Positions 18,385 through 27,943 of a stretch of 64,000 bases of DNA are shown one piece after another. Numbering within the stretch: position 1 is the stretch's first letter; the number at the start of each line of letters is the position of its first letter. The DNA is from Algibacter pacificus (GTDB lineage: Bacteria > Bacteroidota > Bacteroidia > Flavobacteriales > Flavobacteriaceae). Under the pieces are notes generated by a model. The model ran no database searches and was not told the DNA's origin. It worked only from the letters and a program-made list of their open reading frames with translations. Made by a program: the position numbers and the translations under genes. Where the stretch lies: contig NZ_VOGY01000001.1 in NCBI RefSeq assembly GCF_008033385.1, positions 248,001 through 312,000 on the forward strand, given 5' to 3'.

Positions 18385-20439
18385 GTGAAAGACTTTTTAA
18401 ATAAAATATACAGAAATAATTCTCTAATATATAAAGCACTATTATATATAAGTACAACAGTTTTGATAGTTTACCTGTTTCCTAAAAGTGGAAAATTTAA
18501 ATATAATTTTGAAAAAGGTAAGCCTTGGCAATCGGAGAATTTATATGCGCCTTTTGATTTTGCAATTAAAAAATCGGAAAATGAAATTGCGCAGGAAAAA
18601 GAAGAACTTATAAATAACGGTATATTATATTTCACGATTGATCGTAGCATTGAAGATAAAGTAAAACAAGCTTTTACTAATGAATTTACCTCGGCGTTTC
18701 CCGATTCTATTTCTCTAAAATCTTCTAGTGAACTCTATAAAACAGGTATCGATATTATATCTCAGCTTTATGCCTATGGAGTTTTAAATGAAAGTTATAG
18801 TTTTTCTGATGACAAGCGTATCGTAATTCTTGATGAGCGGGTTAAGAAAAAAGAAGGTGTTTATTCCAATTTAGTGAAATTGGATAAAGTCACTGCTGTC
18901 ATTGAAAGTGTTTTAAAAACACACCATTTATCAGCAAATAAAACAGAATTTATATCGCTATTTTATGATGTAATTGAACCTAACTTAACATTTGATAAAT
19001 CCTTTACAGATAAAGCCTTGCAAGATGAACTGGATAAAATAATTTATTCTAGAGGAAGCATAGAAAAACAAACTTTAATTGTATCGAAAGGCGAGGTTGT
19101 TCAAGGCGACAAATATCAAATATTAAAATCGTTACAATTTGAATACGAATCGCAAGTTTGGAGCAAATCTAATTATTTATGGATACTATTTGCTTATACA
19201 CTTTTAGTAGCTTTAGCATTGCTTATGCTATTATTGTTTTTACTAAAGTACAGATTGGATGTGTTTGACAATAACACCAAAGTTACATTTATATTTTTTA
19301 ATATATTTTTGTTAATATTATTAACCACAGTAGTTGTAAACTTTAACTCTAAGTTTATTTATGTGGTTCCTATATGTATTTTACCCTTAGTTTTTAAAGC
19401 TTTTTTCGATGCTAGGCTGGGGTTGTTTTCGCATGTAATTACTGTATTGCTGTTAGGTTTTGTTGTACCCAATAGTTACGAGTATATGTTTTTGCAAATT
19501 ATAGCAGGTATTGTTACTATTTTAACAGTAAAAGAACTGTATAAACGAGCCAATTTATTTATCTCAGTTGGGCAAATTACCTTAATTTATTTTATAGCTT
19601 ATTTTGCGTTTTTTGTAATACACGAAGGGAGCGTAGAAACCTTAGAATGGCAAACTTTTGGGTATTTTGTGCTTTGTGGGTTAGCCACCCTTTTTGTACA
19701 ACCTTTAATTTATGTTTATGAAAAAGTGTTCGGATTAGTTTCTGATGTATCATTATTGGAACTTTCGGATACAAATTCTAAGTTATTAAAAGATTTGTCA
19801 AATAAGGCACCAGGCACATTTCATCATTCATTAAACGTTGCCAATTTAGCCGAAGCATCAGCTAACGAAATAGGTGCTAATGCTATGCTAGTTAGAGTTG
19901 GAGCTTTATATCATGATATTGGTAAAATGAAAAGCCCAACCTATTTTACCGAAAATCAATCTACAGGAATTAATCCGCACGACGAATTATCTTCAAAAGA
20001 AAGTGCTAGAATTATTACCGATCACGTAATTGATGGTATAGAAATAGCAAAGAAAAATAATTTACCCGATCGCGTTATTGATTTTATTAGAACACACCAT
20101 GGCACTAGTGTTGTATATTATTTTTATATGCAAGAAAAAAAGACTTTTCCCGATGGTGAAGTAAATAAACTAGATTTTAGCTATCCAGGACCAAAACCTT
20201 TTAGTAAAGAAACGGCAATATTAATGATGTGCGATAGTATTGAAGCGGCCTCTAAAAGTTTAAAGGAACCAACCTCTACAAAAATTGATGCTTTTGTTGA
20301 AAATATTATAAATAAACAAATAGACGAGGGGCAGTTTTTAAATGCAAATATTACTTTTAAAGAAATTGAATCTATTAAAAAAGTGCTAAAATACAAGCTA
20401 GCAAACATTTACCATTTACGAATTGAATATCCTGAATAA
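18385..20439 (+). CDS. HDIG-domain 7TM membrane phosphodiesterase (PgpH-like)
   Basis: 684 residues. The family degrades cyclic di-AMP in Firmicutes and is universal in Bacteroidota. N-terminal membrane segment (about 16-35), a periplasmic 7TM-HDED domain (40-265), seven hydrophobic helices (about 265-450) and a cytoplasmic HD domain with HHSLNVANLAE and VGALYHDIGKMK (metal-binding His and HD). Start is GTG at 18385; no in-frame ATG precedes it. The gene ends 100 bases before tRNA-Ser. Core gene. Confidence 0.92.
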   Translation: MKDFLNKIYRNNSLIYKALLYISTTVLIVYLFPKSGKFKYNFEKGKPWQSENLYAPFDFAIKKSENEIAQEKEELINNGILYFTIDRSIEDKVKQAFTNEFTSAFPDSISLKSSSELYKTGIDIISQLYAYGVLNESYSFSDDKRIVILDERVKKKEGVYSNLVKLDKVTAVIESVLKTHHLSANKTEFISLFYDVIEPNLTFDKSFTDKALQDELDKIIYSRGSIEKQTLIVSKGEVVQGDKYQILKSLQFEYESQVWSKSNYLWILFAYTLLVALALLMLLLFLLKYRLDVFDNNTKVTFIFFNIFLLILLTTVVVNFNSKFIYVVPICILPLVFKAFFDARLGLFSHVITVLLLGFVVPNSYEYMFLQIIAGIVTILTVKELYKRANLFISVGQITLIYFIAYFAFFVIHEGSVETLEWQTFGYFVLCGLATLFVQPLIYVYEKVFGLVSDVSLLELSDTNSKLLKDLSNKAPGTFHHSLNVANLAEASANEIGANAMLVRVGALYHDIGKMKSPTYFTENQSTGINPHDELSSKESARIITDHVIDGIEIAKKNNLPDRVIDFIRTHHGTSVVYYFYMQEKKTFPDGEVNKLDFSYPGPKPFSKETAILMMCDSIEAASKSLKEPTSTKIDAFVENIINKQIDEGQFLNANITFKEIESIKKVLKYKLANIYHLRIEYPE

Positions 20440-20538
20440 TTTTTTAAAAAAAGCACTAAAATGTTTGTTATATATAACATGATATATTAAATTTGCACCC
20501 GCATTAAAATATGAATGCAATGTTCTTATAAAAATACT

Positions 20539-20627
20539 GGAGAGGTGCCTGAGTGGCCGAAAGGAGCGGTTTGCTAAATCGTCGTTGGTGGAAACACTGA
20601 CCCAGGGTTCGAATCCCTGTCTCTCCG
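20539..20627 (+). tRNA. tRNA-Ser (GCU)
   Basis: The acceptor GGAGAGG pairs with TCTCTCC, the anticodon loop TTGCTAA carries GCT, there is a long class II variable arm (GTCGTTGGTGGAAACACTGAC) and a canonical T arm (AGGGTTCGAATCCCT). CCA is not encoded. Confidence 0.95.
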
Positions 20628-20662
20628 CAAAATATTTCATTTAGAAATATAGATAACCATTT

Positions 20663-20737
20663 CGGGGTGTAGCGTAGCCCGGTTATCGCGCCGCGTTTGG
20701 GACGCGGAGGTCGCAGGTTCGAATCCTGCCACCCCGA
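20663..20737 (+). tRNA. tRNA-Pro (UGG)
   Basis: The acceptor CGGGGTG pairs with CACCCCG, the anticodon stem-loop CCGCG-TTTGGGA-CGCGG carries TGG, and the T arm is GCAGG-TTCGAAT-CCTGC. Its last 15 bases are the attachment site of the element that follows. Confidence 0.96.
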
Positions 20738-20738
20738 C
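20723..20738 (+). other. Left attachment site (attL) in tRNA-Pro
   Basis: Sixteen bases identical to 50889-50904. The copy here completes a functional tRNA-Pro. Confidence 0.78.
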
Positions 20739-20761
20739 TAAAATTAATACCAATAGAAACT

Positions 20762-20795
20762 AAAACCTTGTAAATCGTATGATTTACAAGGTTTT
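20762..20795. terminator. Hairpin after tRNA-Pro, carried by the element
   Basis: A perfect 15-base-pair stem (AAAACCTTGTAAATC, loop GTAT, complement) ends in TTTT. A hairpin of the same plan (AAAACACTG...CAGTGTTTT) lies at the same distance after the right att copy (50926-50959), so it belongs to the left end of each element and replaces the displaced tRNA terminator. Confidence 0.75.
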
Positions 20796-20836
20796 GTGGT
20801 TTTTAGACTATCATAAGAATTGAATTAATATAGTTT

Positions 20837-20891
20837 AATTCGGTTAACAATTCGGTTAACAGCTAGCAAAGTAAAAAAGTGTTAACCGAAT
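20837..20891. promoter_or_regulatory. Integrase arm-type sites, left end
   Basis: AATTCGGTTAAC at 20837-20848 and 20849-20860 (tandem), and GTTAACCGAAT at 20881-20891 (inverted). The same 12-mer is at 50818-50829 at the other end. Binding by integrase or excisionase is inferred. Confidence 0.6.
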
Positions 20892-20968
20892 AGGTATTTA
20901 AAACACTGTAATTGAAATAGTTGATTTGACTTTCGTCTCGATGAATGTTTAACAAAAAGACGACAACT

Positions 20969-22222
20969 ATGCAATCACAAACTACCTTTAGCTTATCATT
21001 TTGGGTAAGTGCTACACGTAAAATTAATAACCAAGTTTCTGTTTATGCTAGAATAACAGTTAATGGTAAACGTGCAAATATCAGTTTGCAACGAAAAGTA
21101 ATTGTATCTGAATGGGATTCCAACAAAGGAAGAGCAAGAGGGAACAAACAAGAATCAAGACTACTCAACAGGTATTTAGACCAGATCAAAAATAGAATAT
21201 ATGAAGCTCATGACGAACTTGTAAAAGAGAAAGCGTTTATTTGTGCTCAATCCATTAAAGCAAGATTTCTGGGAGAGGACAACGAAGAATATTCTTTACT
21301 TACATTGGTAGATTACCACAATACCCAAATGAGCGAATCTTTAAGCTATGGTACTTTAAAGAATTATTTCACTACCCAAAAGTATATCAAACTATTTCTT
21401 AACAAAAAGAAAATTCAAGACATCTATTTGTCTCAATTAACGTTTCGGTTTTTGGTTGACTTTGAAAAGTTCTTACGTTCCTATGTTCCGGAGGACCATC
21501 AAAAACAAATGGAAAACAACACGGTTATGAAACATATTCAACGACTTCGTAAAATGGTAACATTGGCATATAAAATGGAATGGATAGATAAAGACCCTTT
21601 TATAAAATTCAAACCAACGTATATCAAAAATGAACGTGAGTTTTTAAGTGAGGATGAATTGCAATCTATTATCGAAAAAGAATTTGAAATAGAAAGACTG
21701 GAGCTCGTTAAGGATTTGTTTGTTTTTAGCTGCTATACTGGTTTATCATACATAGATGTAATGAACCTCAACGAAGATAATATTACGTTTGGTATTGATG
21801 GTGGCAAATGGATAATCACCAATAGACAAAAAACACATAACAAAGTAAAAATTCCATTACTTCCAATTGCTGAAGAATTAATTCAGAAATACAAAGGACA
21901 TATTAAAACCAAGAAAACGAAAACCTTATTCCCTAATATTTCAAATCAAAAGCTCAACTCATATTTAAAAGAGATTGCGGATTTATGCAAAATCAAAAAG
22001 AATCTAACTTTTCATATTGCTCGTCACACTTTCGCAACCACAGTTACTTTAAGCAATGGTGTACCTATTGAAACTGTATCAAAACTACTGGGTCACTCTA
22101 AAATCGCTACTACTCAAATTTATGCAAAAGTTATTGAAAGAAAAGTAAGTGGAGATATGGCTTTATTAAAGTTGAAACTATCAAAACATGTCCAAAAACG
22201 AAAAATTAAATTTAATGGTTAA
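20969..22222 (+). CDS. Tyrosine recombinase integrase, IntDOT-like
   Basis: 417 residues from the ATG at 20969, chosen because the start MQSQTTFSLSF aligns with that of the second integrase (MQTNSTFSIIF). N-terminal arm-binding domain (VSVYARITVNGKRANISL), SAM-like core-binding domain (about 100-200) and catalytic domain. HIARH and LLGHSKIATTQIYAKV supply the His-x-x-Arg, His and nucleophilic Tyr. At the first catalytic box it reads CYTGLSYIDV, with Ser where most tyrosine recombinases have Arg; IntDOT of CTnDOT shares this substitution. It is intact and 230 bases from tRNA-Pro, so it is the recombinase of this element. Confidence 0.94.
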   Translation: MQSQTTFSLSFWVSATRKINNQVSVYARITVNGKRANISLQRKVIVSEWDSNKGRARGNKQESRLLNRYLDQIKNRIYEAHDELVKEKAFICAQSIKARFLGEDNEEYSLLTLVDYHNTQMSESLSYGTLKNYFTTQKYIKLFLNKKKIQDIYLSQLTFRFLVDFEKFLRSYVPEDHQKQMENNTVMKHIQRLRKMVTLAYKMEWIDKDPFIKFKPTYIKNEREFLSEDELQSIIEKEFEIERLELVKDLFVFSCYTGLSYIDVMNLNEDNITFGIDGGKWIITNRQKTHNKVKIPLLPIAEELIQKYKGHIKTKKTKTLFPNISNQKLNSYLKEIADLCKIKKNLTFHIARHTFATTVTLSNGVPIETVSKLLGHSKIATTQIYAKVIERKVSGDMALLKLKLSKHVQKRKIKFNG

Positions 22223-22232
22223 GAAATCATTT

Positions 22233-22257
22233 GTAACCAATTGGATAAAAAAGCATC
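22233..22257 (+). promoter_or_regulatory. ECF-type promoter (site 1) for the flavin reductase-decarboxylase operon
   Basis: GTAACC at 22233-22238, 13 bases, AGCATC at 22252-22257; one mismatch to GTAACC-N13-TGCATC. It ends 28 bases before the gene start. Confidence 0.6.
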
Positions 22258-22284
22258 CAAATTATAAGAATATTAAAATAATAA

Positions 22285-22977
22285 ATGATGGGTTTTATAT
22301 TTCCTTATAAATCAAAAGTTTTAAGTCTTACAGCTATAAACCACGATGTTTTATCTTTAAAAATAACAAAGCCCTGGAAATTTGAATTTAATGTGGGGCA
22401 AGCAGTGGATTTAAGTATTGATAAACCAGGTTACGAATTGGCTGTGGCTCCTTTTACAATAGCCAATGTGCCGGCAGATAACTATTTGGAATTTGTTATA
22501 AAAATTTATCCAACTGAAAATGGCCTAACAAAAGGGATTTCAGAGTTATTGAAGAATGATACAATTCAACTTTCCAAAGCTTGGGATTCCTATAAGTATG
22601 ATGGAAGTGGTACTTTTATTGCTGCTGGAACTGGTATAACTCCTTTTTTGCCAATTTTTAAGGATTTACAAGAGAAAGGTATTGATGTCAAACATAATCA
22701 TAATCTAATTTATGCCAATAAAACTAAAGATGACGTTATATTTTATAAAAAACTGAAACAATTATTCAGTTCTAACTTGTCACTTATTTTAAGTAGGTCT
22801 AAATATGGTAGTCATTATTTTGGAAAAATTGATAAGGACTTCTTGTTGAAACTAGTTAAAAGCACTGAACAAAAATTTTATATCTGTGGTCCAAGAAAAT
22901 TTGAAGAAGATGTAAGAACACATTTAATAACAATTGGTGTCAATCAAGATTACATTCAAACAGGATATAAGTTCTAA
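22285..22977 (+). CDS. Ferredoxin-NADP reductase-fold flavin oxidoreductase (copy 1)
   Basis: 230 residues with an FNR layout: FAD-binding beta barrel (about 8-105; APFTIAN is the position of the RxYS-type FAD motif but with unusual residues) and NAD(P)-binding half with GTFIAAGTGITPFLPIFKDL and the C-terminal FYICGPRKFEEDV. There is no 2Fe-2S ferredoxin domain, so it must pass electrons to or from a separate partner. A second, visibly homologous copy lies at 30872-31537. It is followed 17 bases later by a PLP decarboxylase gene and preceded by an ECF-type promoter site. Substrate unknown. Confidence 0.82.
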   Translation: MMGFIFPYKSKVLSLTAINHDVLSLKITKPWKFEFNVGQAVDLSIDKPGYELAVAPFTIANVPADNYLEFVIKIYPTENGLTKGISELLKNDTIQLSKAWDSYKYDGSGTFIAAGTGITPFLPIFKDLQEKGIDVKHNHNLIYANKTKDDVIFYKKLKQLFSSNLSLILSRSKYGSHYFGKIDKDFLLKLVKSTEQKFYICGPRKFEEDVRTHLITIGVNQDYIQTGYKF

Positions 22978-22993
22978 ATGTTATAAATAACTT

Positions 22994-24430
22994 ATGAAAG
23001 AAGATAGATCAAAAATGCCTACTAATATTTTTGAATTGGAAGAATCAGCTATTGAAAGAAAATCATTGTATGAAAAGATAATTAATTTTTCAGAGGAATT
23101 TATTCATACTATAGAAGAACAGAAAGCTTACCATTTTGATACAAATGAAATAGCAGAATATGATTCATTTTTTGATATTGATAAAAAGAAAAATTCGATA
23201 GAAGATATACTTGTGTTTTTTAAGGAACGAGTGCTAAATACAGGGCTCAATGCGGCTTCTGGTGGTCATTTGGGATATATCCCAGGTGGTGGAATCTATA
23301 CATCAGCACTGGGTGACTATCTCGCAGCTATTACTAATAGATATGCAGGAGTGTTTTATGCTTCCCCTGGAGCTGTAAGAATGGAAGATGCGCTAATAAA
23401 CTGGGCAGGAAGATTAATAGGATATGAGAATAATTATGGAGGTAATTTAACATCAGGAGGAAGCATGGCAAATCTTATTGCGCTTCATACAGCTAAACAT
23501 CATAAAAAAATTACTAACTCTAATGTTACAAAACATGTAATCTATTGCACATCACAGACGCACCATAGTATTTATAAAGCTTTCAAAGTTATTGGACTTG
23601 ATGCATGTGTAATTAGAAATATTCCTCTTGATTCTAAATTTAGAATTTCAATTCAAGATTTAAAGACTCAAATTAAACACGATAAGCATATTGGTTTAAT
23701 CCCTTTTTTAATAATTGCAAATGCTGGTTCTACTGATGTAGGTGCTGTTGATCCTTTAATCAAATTAAGTGTTATTGCTAAATCGCATAACCTTTGGTTT
23801 CATGTTGATGCAGCTTATGGAGGGTTTTTTATATTAACGGCGTTAGGAAAAGATAAGCTAAAGGGGATTGAGCTAGCGGATTCAGTAATTATGGACCCTC
23901 ATAAAGGCTTATTTATGCCATATGGTTTGGGGATTGTTTTGGTGAAGAACATAAAATATCTCGCAGAAGCTCATAGTTATGATGCTAATTATATGAGAGA
24001 TGCAAAAAATGAGAATCAATATTCGCCGGCAGACTTGTCACCCGAGTTAAGTAAACACTTTAGAGGGCTTCGAATGTGGTTACCACTCAAACTTTATGGA
24101 GAGACGGTTTTTTCAGACTATCTAAATGAAAAAATACAATTAGCCTATTACTTATTTCAAGAATTATCTTTAATTGGCTATAAAACTTTATGTGAGCCAG
24201 ATTTAAGTGTCGTGGCATTTAGATTGGAACTAAAGGCGTACGATAGCGATGTTCTTAATAAAATAATATTGGACTATATTCAACAAGATGGTAGAATATT
24301 TATTTCATCTACTATCTTAAACAATAAATTAACCTTACGTGCCGCCATTTTATCTTTTAGAACTCATAAAGCGGAAATAGATTTATTACTGCACTTGCTT
24401 AAAAAAATAAAGACGCATCTAGATGTTTAG
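22994..24430 (+). CDS. Group II PLP-dependent amino-acid decarboxylase family protein
   Basis: 478 residues, the usual length for aromatic-L-amino-acid/glutamate decarboxylases. PLP site: ASGGHLGYIPGGG, His190 in SQTHHS (ring stacking), HVDAAYGG (D272, pyridine nitrogen) and the Schiff-base lysine K304 in DPHKGLFMP. The family removes the carboxyl group of amino acids such as DOPA, tryptophan, glutamate or diaminobutyrate, and a few members are aldehyde synthases; substrate cannot be set from sequence alone. No signal peptide, so cytoplasmic. In an operon with the flavin reductase and part of the putative ECF regulon. Confidence 0.88.
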   Translation: MKEDRSKMPTNIFELEESAIERKSLYEKIINFSEEFIHTIEEQKAYHFDTNEIAEYDSFFDIDKKKNSIEDILVFFKERVLNTGLNAASGGHLGYIPGGGIYTSALGDYLAAITNRYAGVFYASPGAVRMEDALINWAGRLIGYENNYGGNLTSGGSMANLIALHTAKHHKKITNSNVTKHVIYCTSQTHHSIYKAFKVIGLDACVIRNIPLDSKFRISIQDLKTQIKHDKHIGLIPFLIIANAGSTDVGAVDPLIKLSVIAKSHNLWFHVDAAYGGFFILTALGKDKLKGIELADSVIMDPHKGLFMPYGLGIVLVKNIKYLAEAHSYDANYMRDAKNENQYSPADLSPELSKHFRGLRMWLPLKLYGETVFSDYLNEKIQLAYYLFQELSLIGYKTLCEPDLSVVAFRLELKAYDSDVLNKIILDYIQQDGRIFISSTILNNKLTLRAAILSFRTHKAEIDLLLHLLKKIKTHLDV

Positions 24431-24509
24431 TTGATATTTAGGTATCCTCTTTTTTTAGTTTATTAAAAAATCAATTTAAAAACCAGAATTATAAATACGA
24501 TTCTATGTT

Positions 24510-27500
24510 TTATAATCTTATCCCAATCTTCTTACTTCTAAAATAAGCAACTACAGATACTATTAACATCGCTATAACTGTAACATATATCCAAATAGGA
24601 ATTGGTATAGGTTCGCCTGCAGCATATGAATGAAGCCCTGTGAGGTAATAATTAACCCCAAAATAAGTAAATATAATAGACCATATAGCCCATAAACTAG
24701 CGATATTGAATACTAATTTGCTTTTAAGTTTAGGGACTAATCTTAAGTGCAAAACAACGGCATATAATATAACTGATATGAATGCCCAAGTCTCTTTAGG
24801 GTCCCAACTCCAATATCGTCCCCAGCTCTCATTTGCCCACATACCACCAAGAAAAGTGCCAATTGTTAATGCAAACACACCTATGGTCAAGGACATTTCA
24901 TTGACTATGGTCAATTCCTTAATAGAATGTGATGTTTTTTTTGAGGGTTTTATGCTAAATAGGATTAAAGAAATGACACTTAATACAGCCGACAATCCAA
25001 AGAACCCATAACTGGAGGTTATGATGCCCACATGCACCATGAGCCAATAGGACTTTAAAACCGGTTCCAAAGGCGTAATTTGAGGATTTAACATGGATCC
25101 ACCATGAGCAAATCCCATCATTATCATCGCTACCAAAGCTCCAGCGGCAGGTATAAAAGCATTTCGATTTTTGTAAAGAAGTAACCCTGACAATACTCCA
25201 ATTCCTGAAATAAAGATGATGGCTTCATAACCATTGCTCCAAGGTGCATGACCTGAAAGATACCATCGAATGGCTAATGCTAATGCTTGAATAGTTAATG
25301 CTAATACCATTAAACCTAGCAATATTTTAGTAGAGAAATGAATTAAACGATGATATTTTGGACTTGAAGAAAGCACACTTAAAAAACCAACTATAATCAA
25401 GGTTGTACCCAAGAAGCTGTAAACTATCATGAGCCAAAAGAAAGCGTTTAGGTGGTTATATAATATTTCCAGTTTGATTTTTAATTCTGATGGTATTATA
25501 TCTTTACCCCAAGTCTTTTGAAGCTCGCTAATCTCTTTAATACTTTTATCGGCATTAATCCAATTATTAGTTTTCAATCCTTCTTTTACTCCATTAAAAT
25601 AAGGGGTTAAAAATCTATAAGCTGTTTCATCTATCTCTACAGGACTTTCTTCGGTACTATAAATCCAGCTAACCCATGTTTGTGATGGGTCATTCTTTAC
25701 AGGTATCATGTTAGTGTAATACCCAAAAGCAATATTGCTAAAAATATTAAACCGTTCAGTTACCTCTATAACAGCCTTGTCATAATTTGATTGTTCCGCT
25801 TTTCGTTTACTAAAGGAATTTTTATTCTGAATTTCAAGTTTAAAAATTCCGGTATTCAAGTCTACTAAATTTGTATATGATGTGTAACCATCTGCATTAG
25901 CGCCGGTTTCTTTCATAAGTTGGTCGCCTCCCTTTTTACTAACTTTAATTAAAGGTTCGTTAGCCCAATATCCAGGGTCAATTTGCATAGAGATAAACCA
26001 TTGTATAGGTGTTATATTAATATCTTCTTTTTTATAGACGTCCTTTTTATGAATCTTTCGAAGAAGTTCCAAAGTGTATGTATCCATGGGTTTAACCCGT
26101 CCTTGAAAATCCTGAACCAAGAGTTGTCCAAACTTTTTGGCATGATCCAGATTAATGATTCTTTTGGAACCAAGCTCATTTGGTTTTGCAAACTGTGTAT
26201 TAGGACCAATTTTTTGATGTTGTAATGCCAGCGAGTCTTCAGGTTGAAATATATCGTTTTGAGCATGACCAGTAGCTCCAAGCCCAAAAAACAACATGAA
26301 CAATAAAATGTAATTTTTGGTGTGCATTTTCTTTAATGAATGATTCAATTTCCAAAAATGTGTTTTCTTCCAAAACAGTGTAAAAAACATTCCTGTAAAT
26401 AATAGAAAATACCCAAAATATGTCACATTTGTACCCCATCTATCTGCATTTACCGAGAGAATAGTTCCACTTTCATCAGGGAAATAACTCGCCTGAAAAA
26501 AACGATACCCTTTATAATCAACTACATTGTTCATATAAATATGGTGTTGGTTTTCTTTATCAGAATCAATAATGGTTATTTTACTTTCATAAGATGATGG
26601 ATTATTGGATCCTGGATACCTATCAAGTATAAAATCATCACAGTGTATGCTAAAATCCGTGTATAGTATTTTAGATCCAAAACCAATGGAAACATTTAAG
26701 CCATTGATTTGTGTAGTTTCACTATAACCTGTTACCCCTTTTCCTCCTTTGATAAATAGTGTGTCTTTTGTATTTCCCGACTCCAGTTCTATCTGGACAA
26801 CATCTAATAAATTCTTGTCCATAGGTTCAGTTTTGTCACCTTTGTAATACACTCTTTTACCTTTGAAAATACTATTTGGGATGATGAAATTAACACCATT
26901 AACGCTATAAAGTGCTCTGTGGTTTAGCATAGTAGATTCGTTGGCTTTTATAGTTCCGGATTGTCTAGCTAATAATAAAGAATCAGTGACAACACCTTTT
27001 TGTTGTCCAAGCATCGACATATATTGTCCTTCAACAGGTAAATCAATATAGAGATTATTATTTCTTTCAGTGAGTTGAATCGATCCTTTTATAGGATTGT
27101 TAAAACTAAAAATCATCCCATTAATGGATTTAGTGCCACCATCTGAAATATAATTATTTACTCTACCTGTCTGTCCAACAGATACTATGTTGAGCATTTT
27201 TTTTCCTAACTCTGTTACTTCAACAGAGTCTTTGGCTAATGGTATATAATCCAAACTTTTTAAAGTAATCACCTTATCCTTAAATAGGAAGTTTTGTTTG
27301 TAGGTTCTCTTTAAAGGCCATTTGGTGTCCTTTGAATTAAAGTAAGACATCGTATAAGGGTGCTTGTTATAATTCAAAGTTTTGTCACCATCAGTAACAG
27401 ATAGGTTAAAATAAGTTAAATCACTTATAATTTCATTAGTGGTTTGACCTTCTTTTATTGGCATTTGCCCTTCAAAGCTGCTATACCTTGTGATGGCACC

Positions 27501-27791
27501 ACCAATAAACATAAAAATGAAAGCAAGATGAAAAATAAGAATGGGCCATTTTTCTCTTCTTGTTAATCGGTAAGTTTTAATATTTGTTGAAAAAATGAAT
27601 ATCAACCAAAGCATCAAGATTTCAAACCAAATGGAGTTGTAAATTAATGCCTTTGCTGTAGAGGTGTCAAAACTACTTTCTACAAAGGTAGCGACCATCA
27701 TCGAAATACCATAGACAAGTAAAAGAATGGTCATGGTACGAGTTGAGAATAAGATTTTTTTTAAACGCCTCATATTGTTATTAAGCATCAC
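24510..27791 (-). CDS. ccsBA: Cytochrome c biogenesis CcsBA fusion (ResB-CcsA haem lyase)
   Basis: 1093 residues. Attaches haem to CxxCH motifs of c-type cytochromes outside the cytoplasmic membrane (system II). N-terminal ResB/CcsB part with membrane segments near 15-35, 55-70 and 80-100 and a large extracytoplasmic domain to about 450; a further membrane segment near 455-475; a soluble segment 500-770; then CcsA with multiple helices and the WWD haem-handling motif (WGRYWSWDPKETWAF). Single-chain CcsBA of this size is usual in Bacteroidota. It serves the cytochromes encoded on both sides. No ECF-type site precedes it. An alternative start is MRRLKK, six residues on. Confidence 0.9.
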   Translation of the reverse strand: MMLNNNMRRLKKILFSTRTMTILLLVYGISMMVATFVESSFDTSTAKALIYNSIWFEILMLWLIFIFSTNIKTYRLTRREKWPILIFHLAFIFMFIGGAITRYSSFEGQMPIKEGQTTNEIISDLTYFNLSVTDGDKTLNYNKHPYTMSYFNSKDTKWPLKRTYKQNFLFKDKVITLKSLDYIPLAKDSVEVTELGKKMLNIVSVGQTGRVNNYISDGGTKSINGMIFSFNNPIKGSIQLTERNNNLYIDLPVEGQYMSMLGQQKGVVTDSLLLARQSGTIKANESTMLNHRALYSVNGVNFIIPNSIFKGKRVYYKGDKTEPMDKNLLDVVQIELESGNTKDTLFIKGGKGVTGYSETTQINGLNVSIGFGSKILYTDFSIHCDDFILDRYPGSNNPSSYESKITIIDSDKENQHHIYMNNVVDYKGYRFFQASYFPDESGTILSVNADRWGTNVTYFGYFLLFTGMFFTLFWKKTHFWKLNHSLKKMHTKNYILLFMLFFGLGATGHAQNDIFQPEDSLALQHQKIGPNTQFAKPNELGSKRIINLDHAKKFGQLLVQDFQGRVKPMDTYTLELLRKIHKKDVYKKEDINITPIQWFISMQIDPGYWANEPLIKVSKKGGDQLMKETGANADGYTSYTNLVDLNTGIFKLEIQNKNSFSKRKAEQSNYDKAVIEVTERFNIFSNIAFGYYTNMIPVKNDPSQTWVSWIYSTEESPVEIDETAYRFLTPYFNGVKEGLKTNNWINADKSIKEISELQKTWGKDIIPSELKIKLEILYNHLNAFFWLMIVYSFLGTTLIIVGFLSVLSSSPKYHRLIHFSTKILLGLMVLALTIQALALAIRWYLSGHAPWSNGYEAIIFISGIGVLSGLLLYKNRNAFIPAAGALVAMIMMGFAHGGSMLNPQITPLEPVLKSYWLMVHVGIITSSYGFFGLSAVLSVISLILFSIKPSKKTSHSIKELTIVNEMSLTIGVFALTIGTFLGGMWANESWGRYWSWDPKETWAFISVILYAVVLHLRLVPKLKSKLVFNIASLWAIWSIIFTYFGVNYYLTGLHSYAAGEPIPIPIWIYVTVIAMLIVSVVAYFRSKKIGIRL

Positions 27792-27837
27792 TGATTTTAT
27801 TGACGCTTTTAATTGTACTTTTATATATTAAACAAAG

Positions 27838-27891
27838 ACATCTCTTTAAGGATTGATTCTATAATGAATTACCTTCCCCAAAGAGATGCCA
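27838..27891 (-). terminator. Long hairpin between the dihaem cytochrome and ccsBA genes
   Basis: GACATCTCTTTAAGG (27838-27852) and CCTTCCCCAAAGAGATGCC (27873-27891) form a long stem with a 20-base loop, followed on the minus strand by TTTGTTT. It may end the DUF4142-cupredoxin-cytochrome transcript or attenuate entry into ccsBA. Confidence 0.5.
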
Positions 27892-27943
27892 ACAAAACAA
27901 TAAACCAAATTTGAATACCGCTATTTATTGTTTAAATAATTTG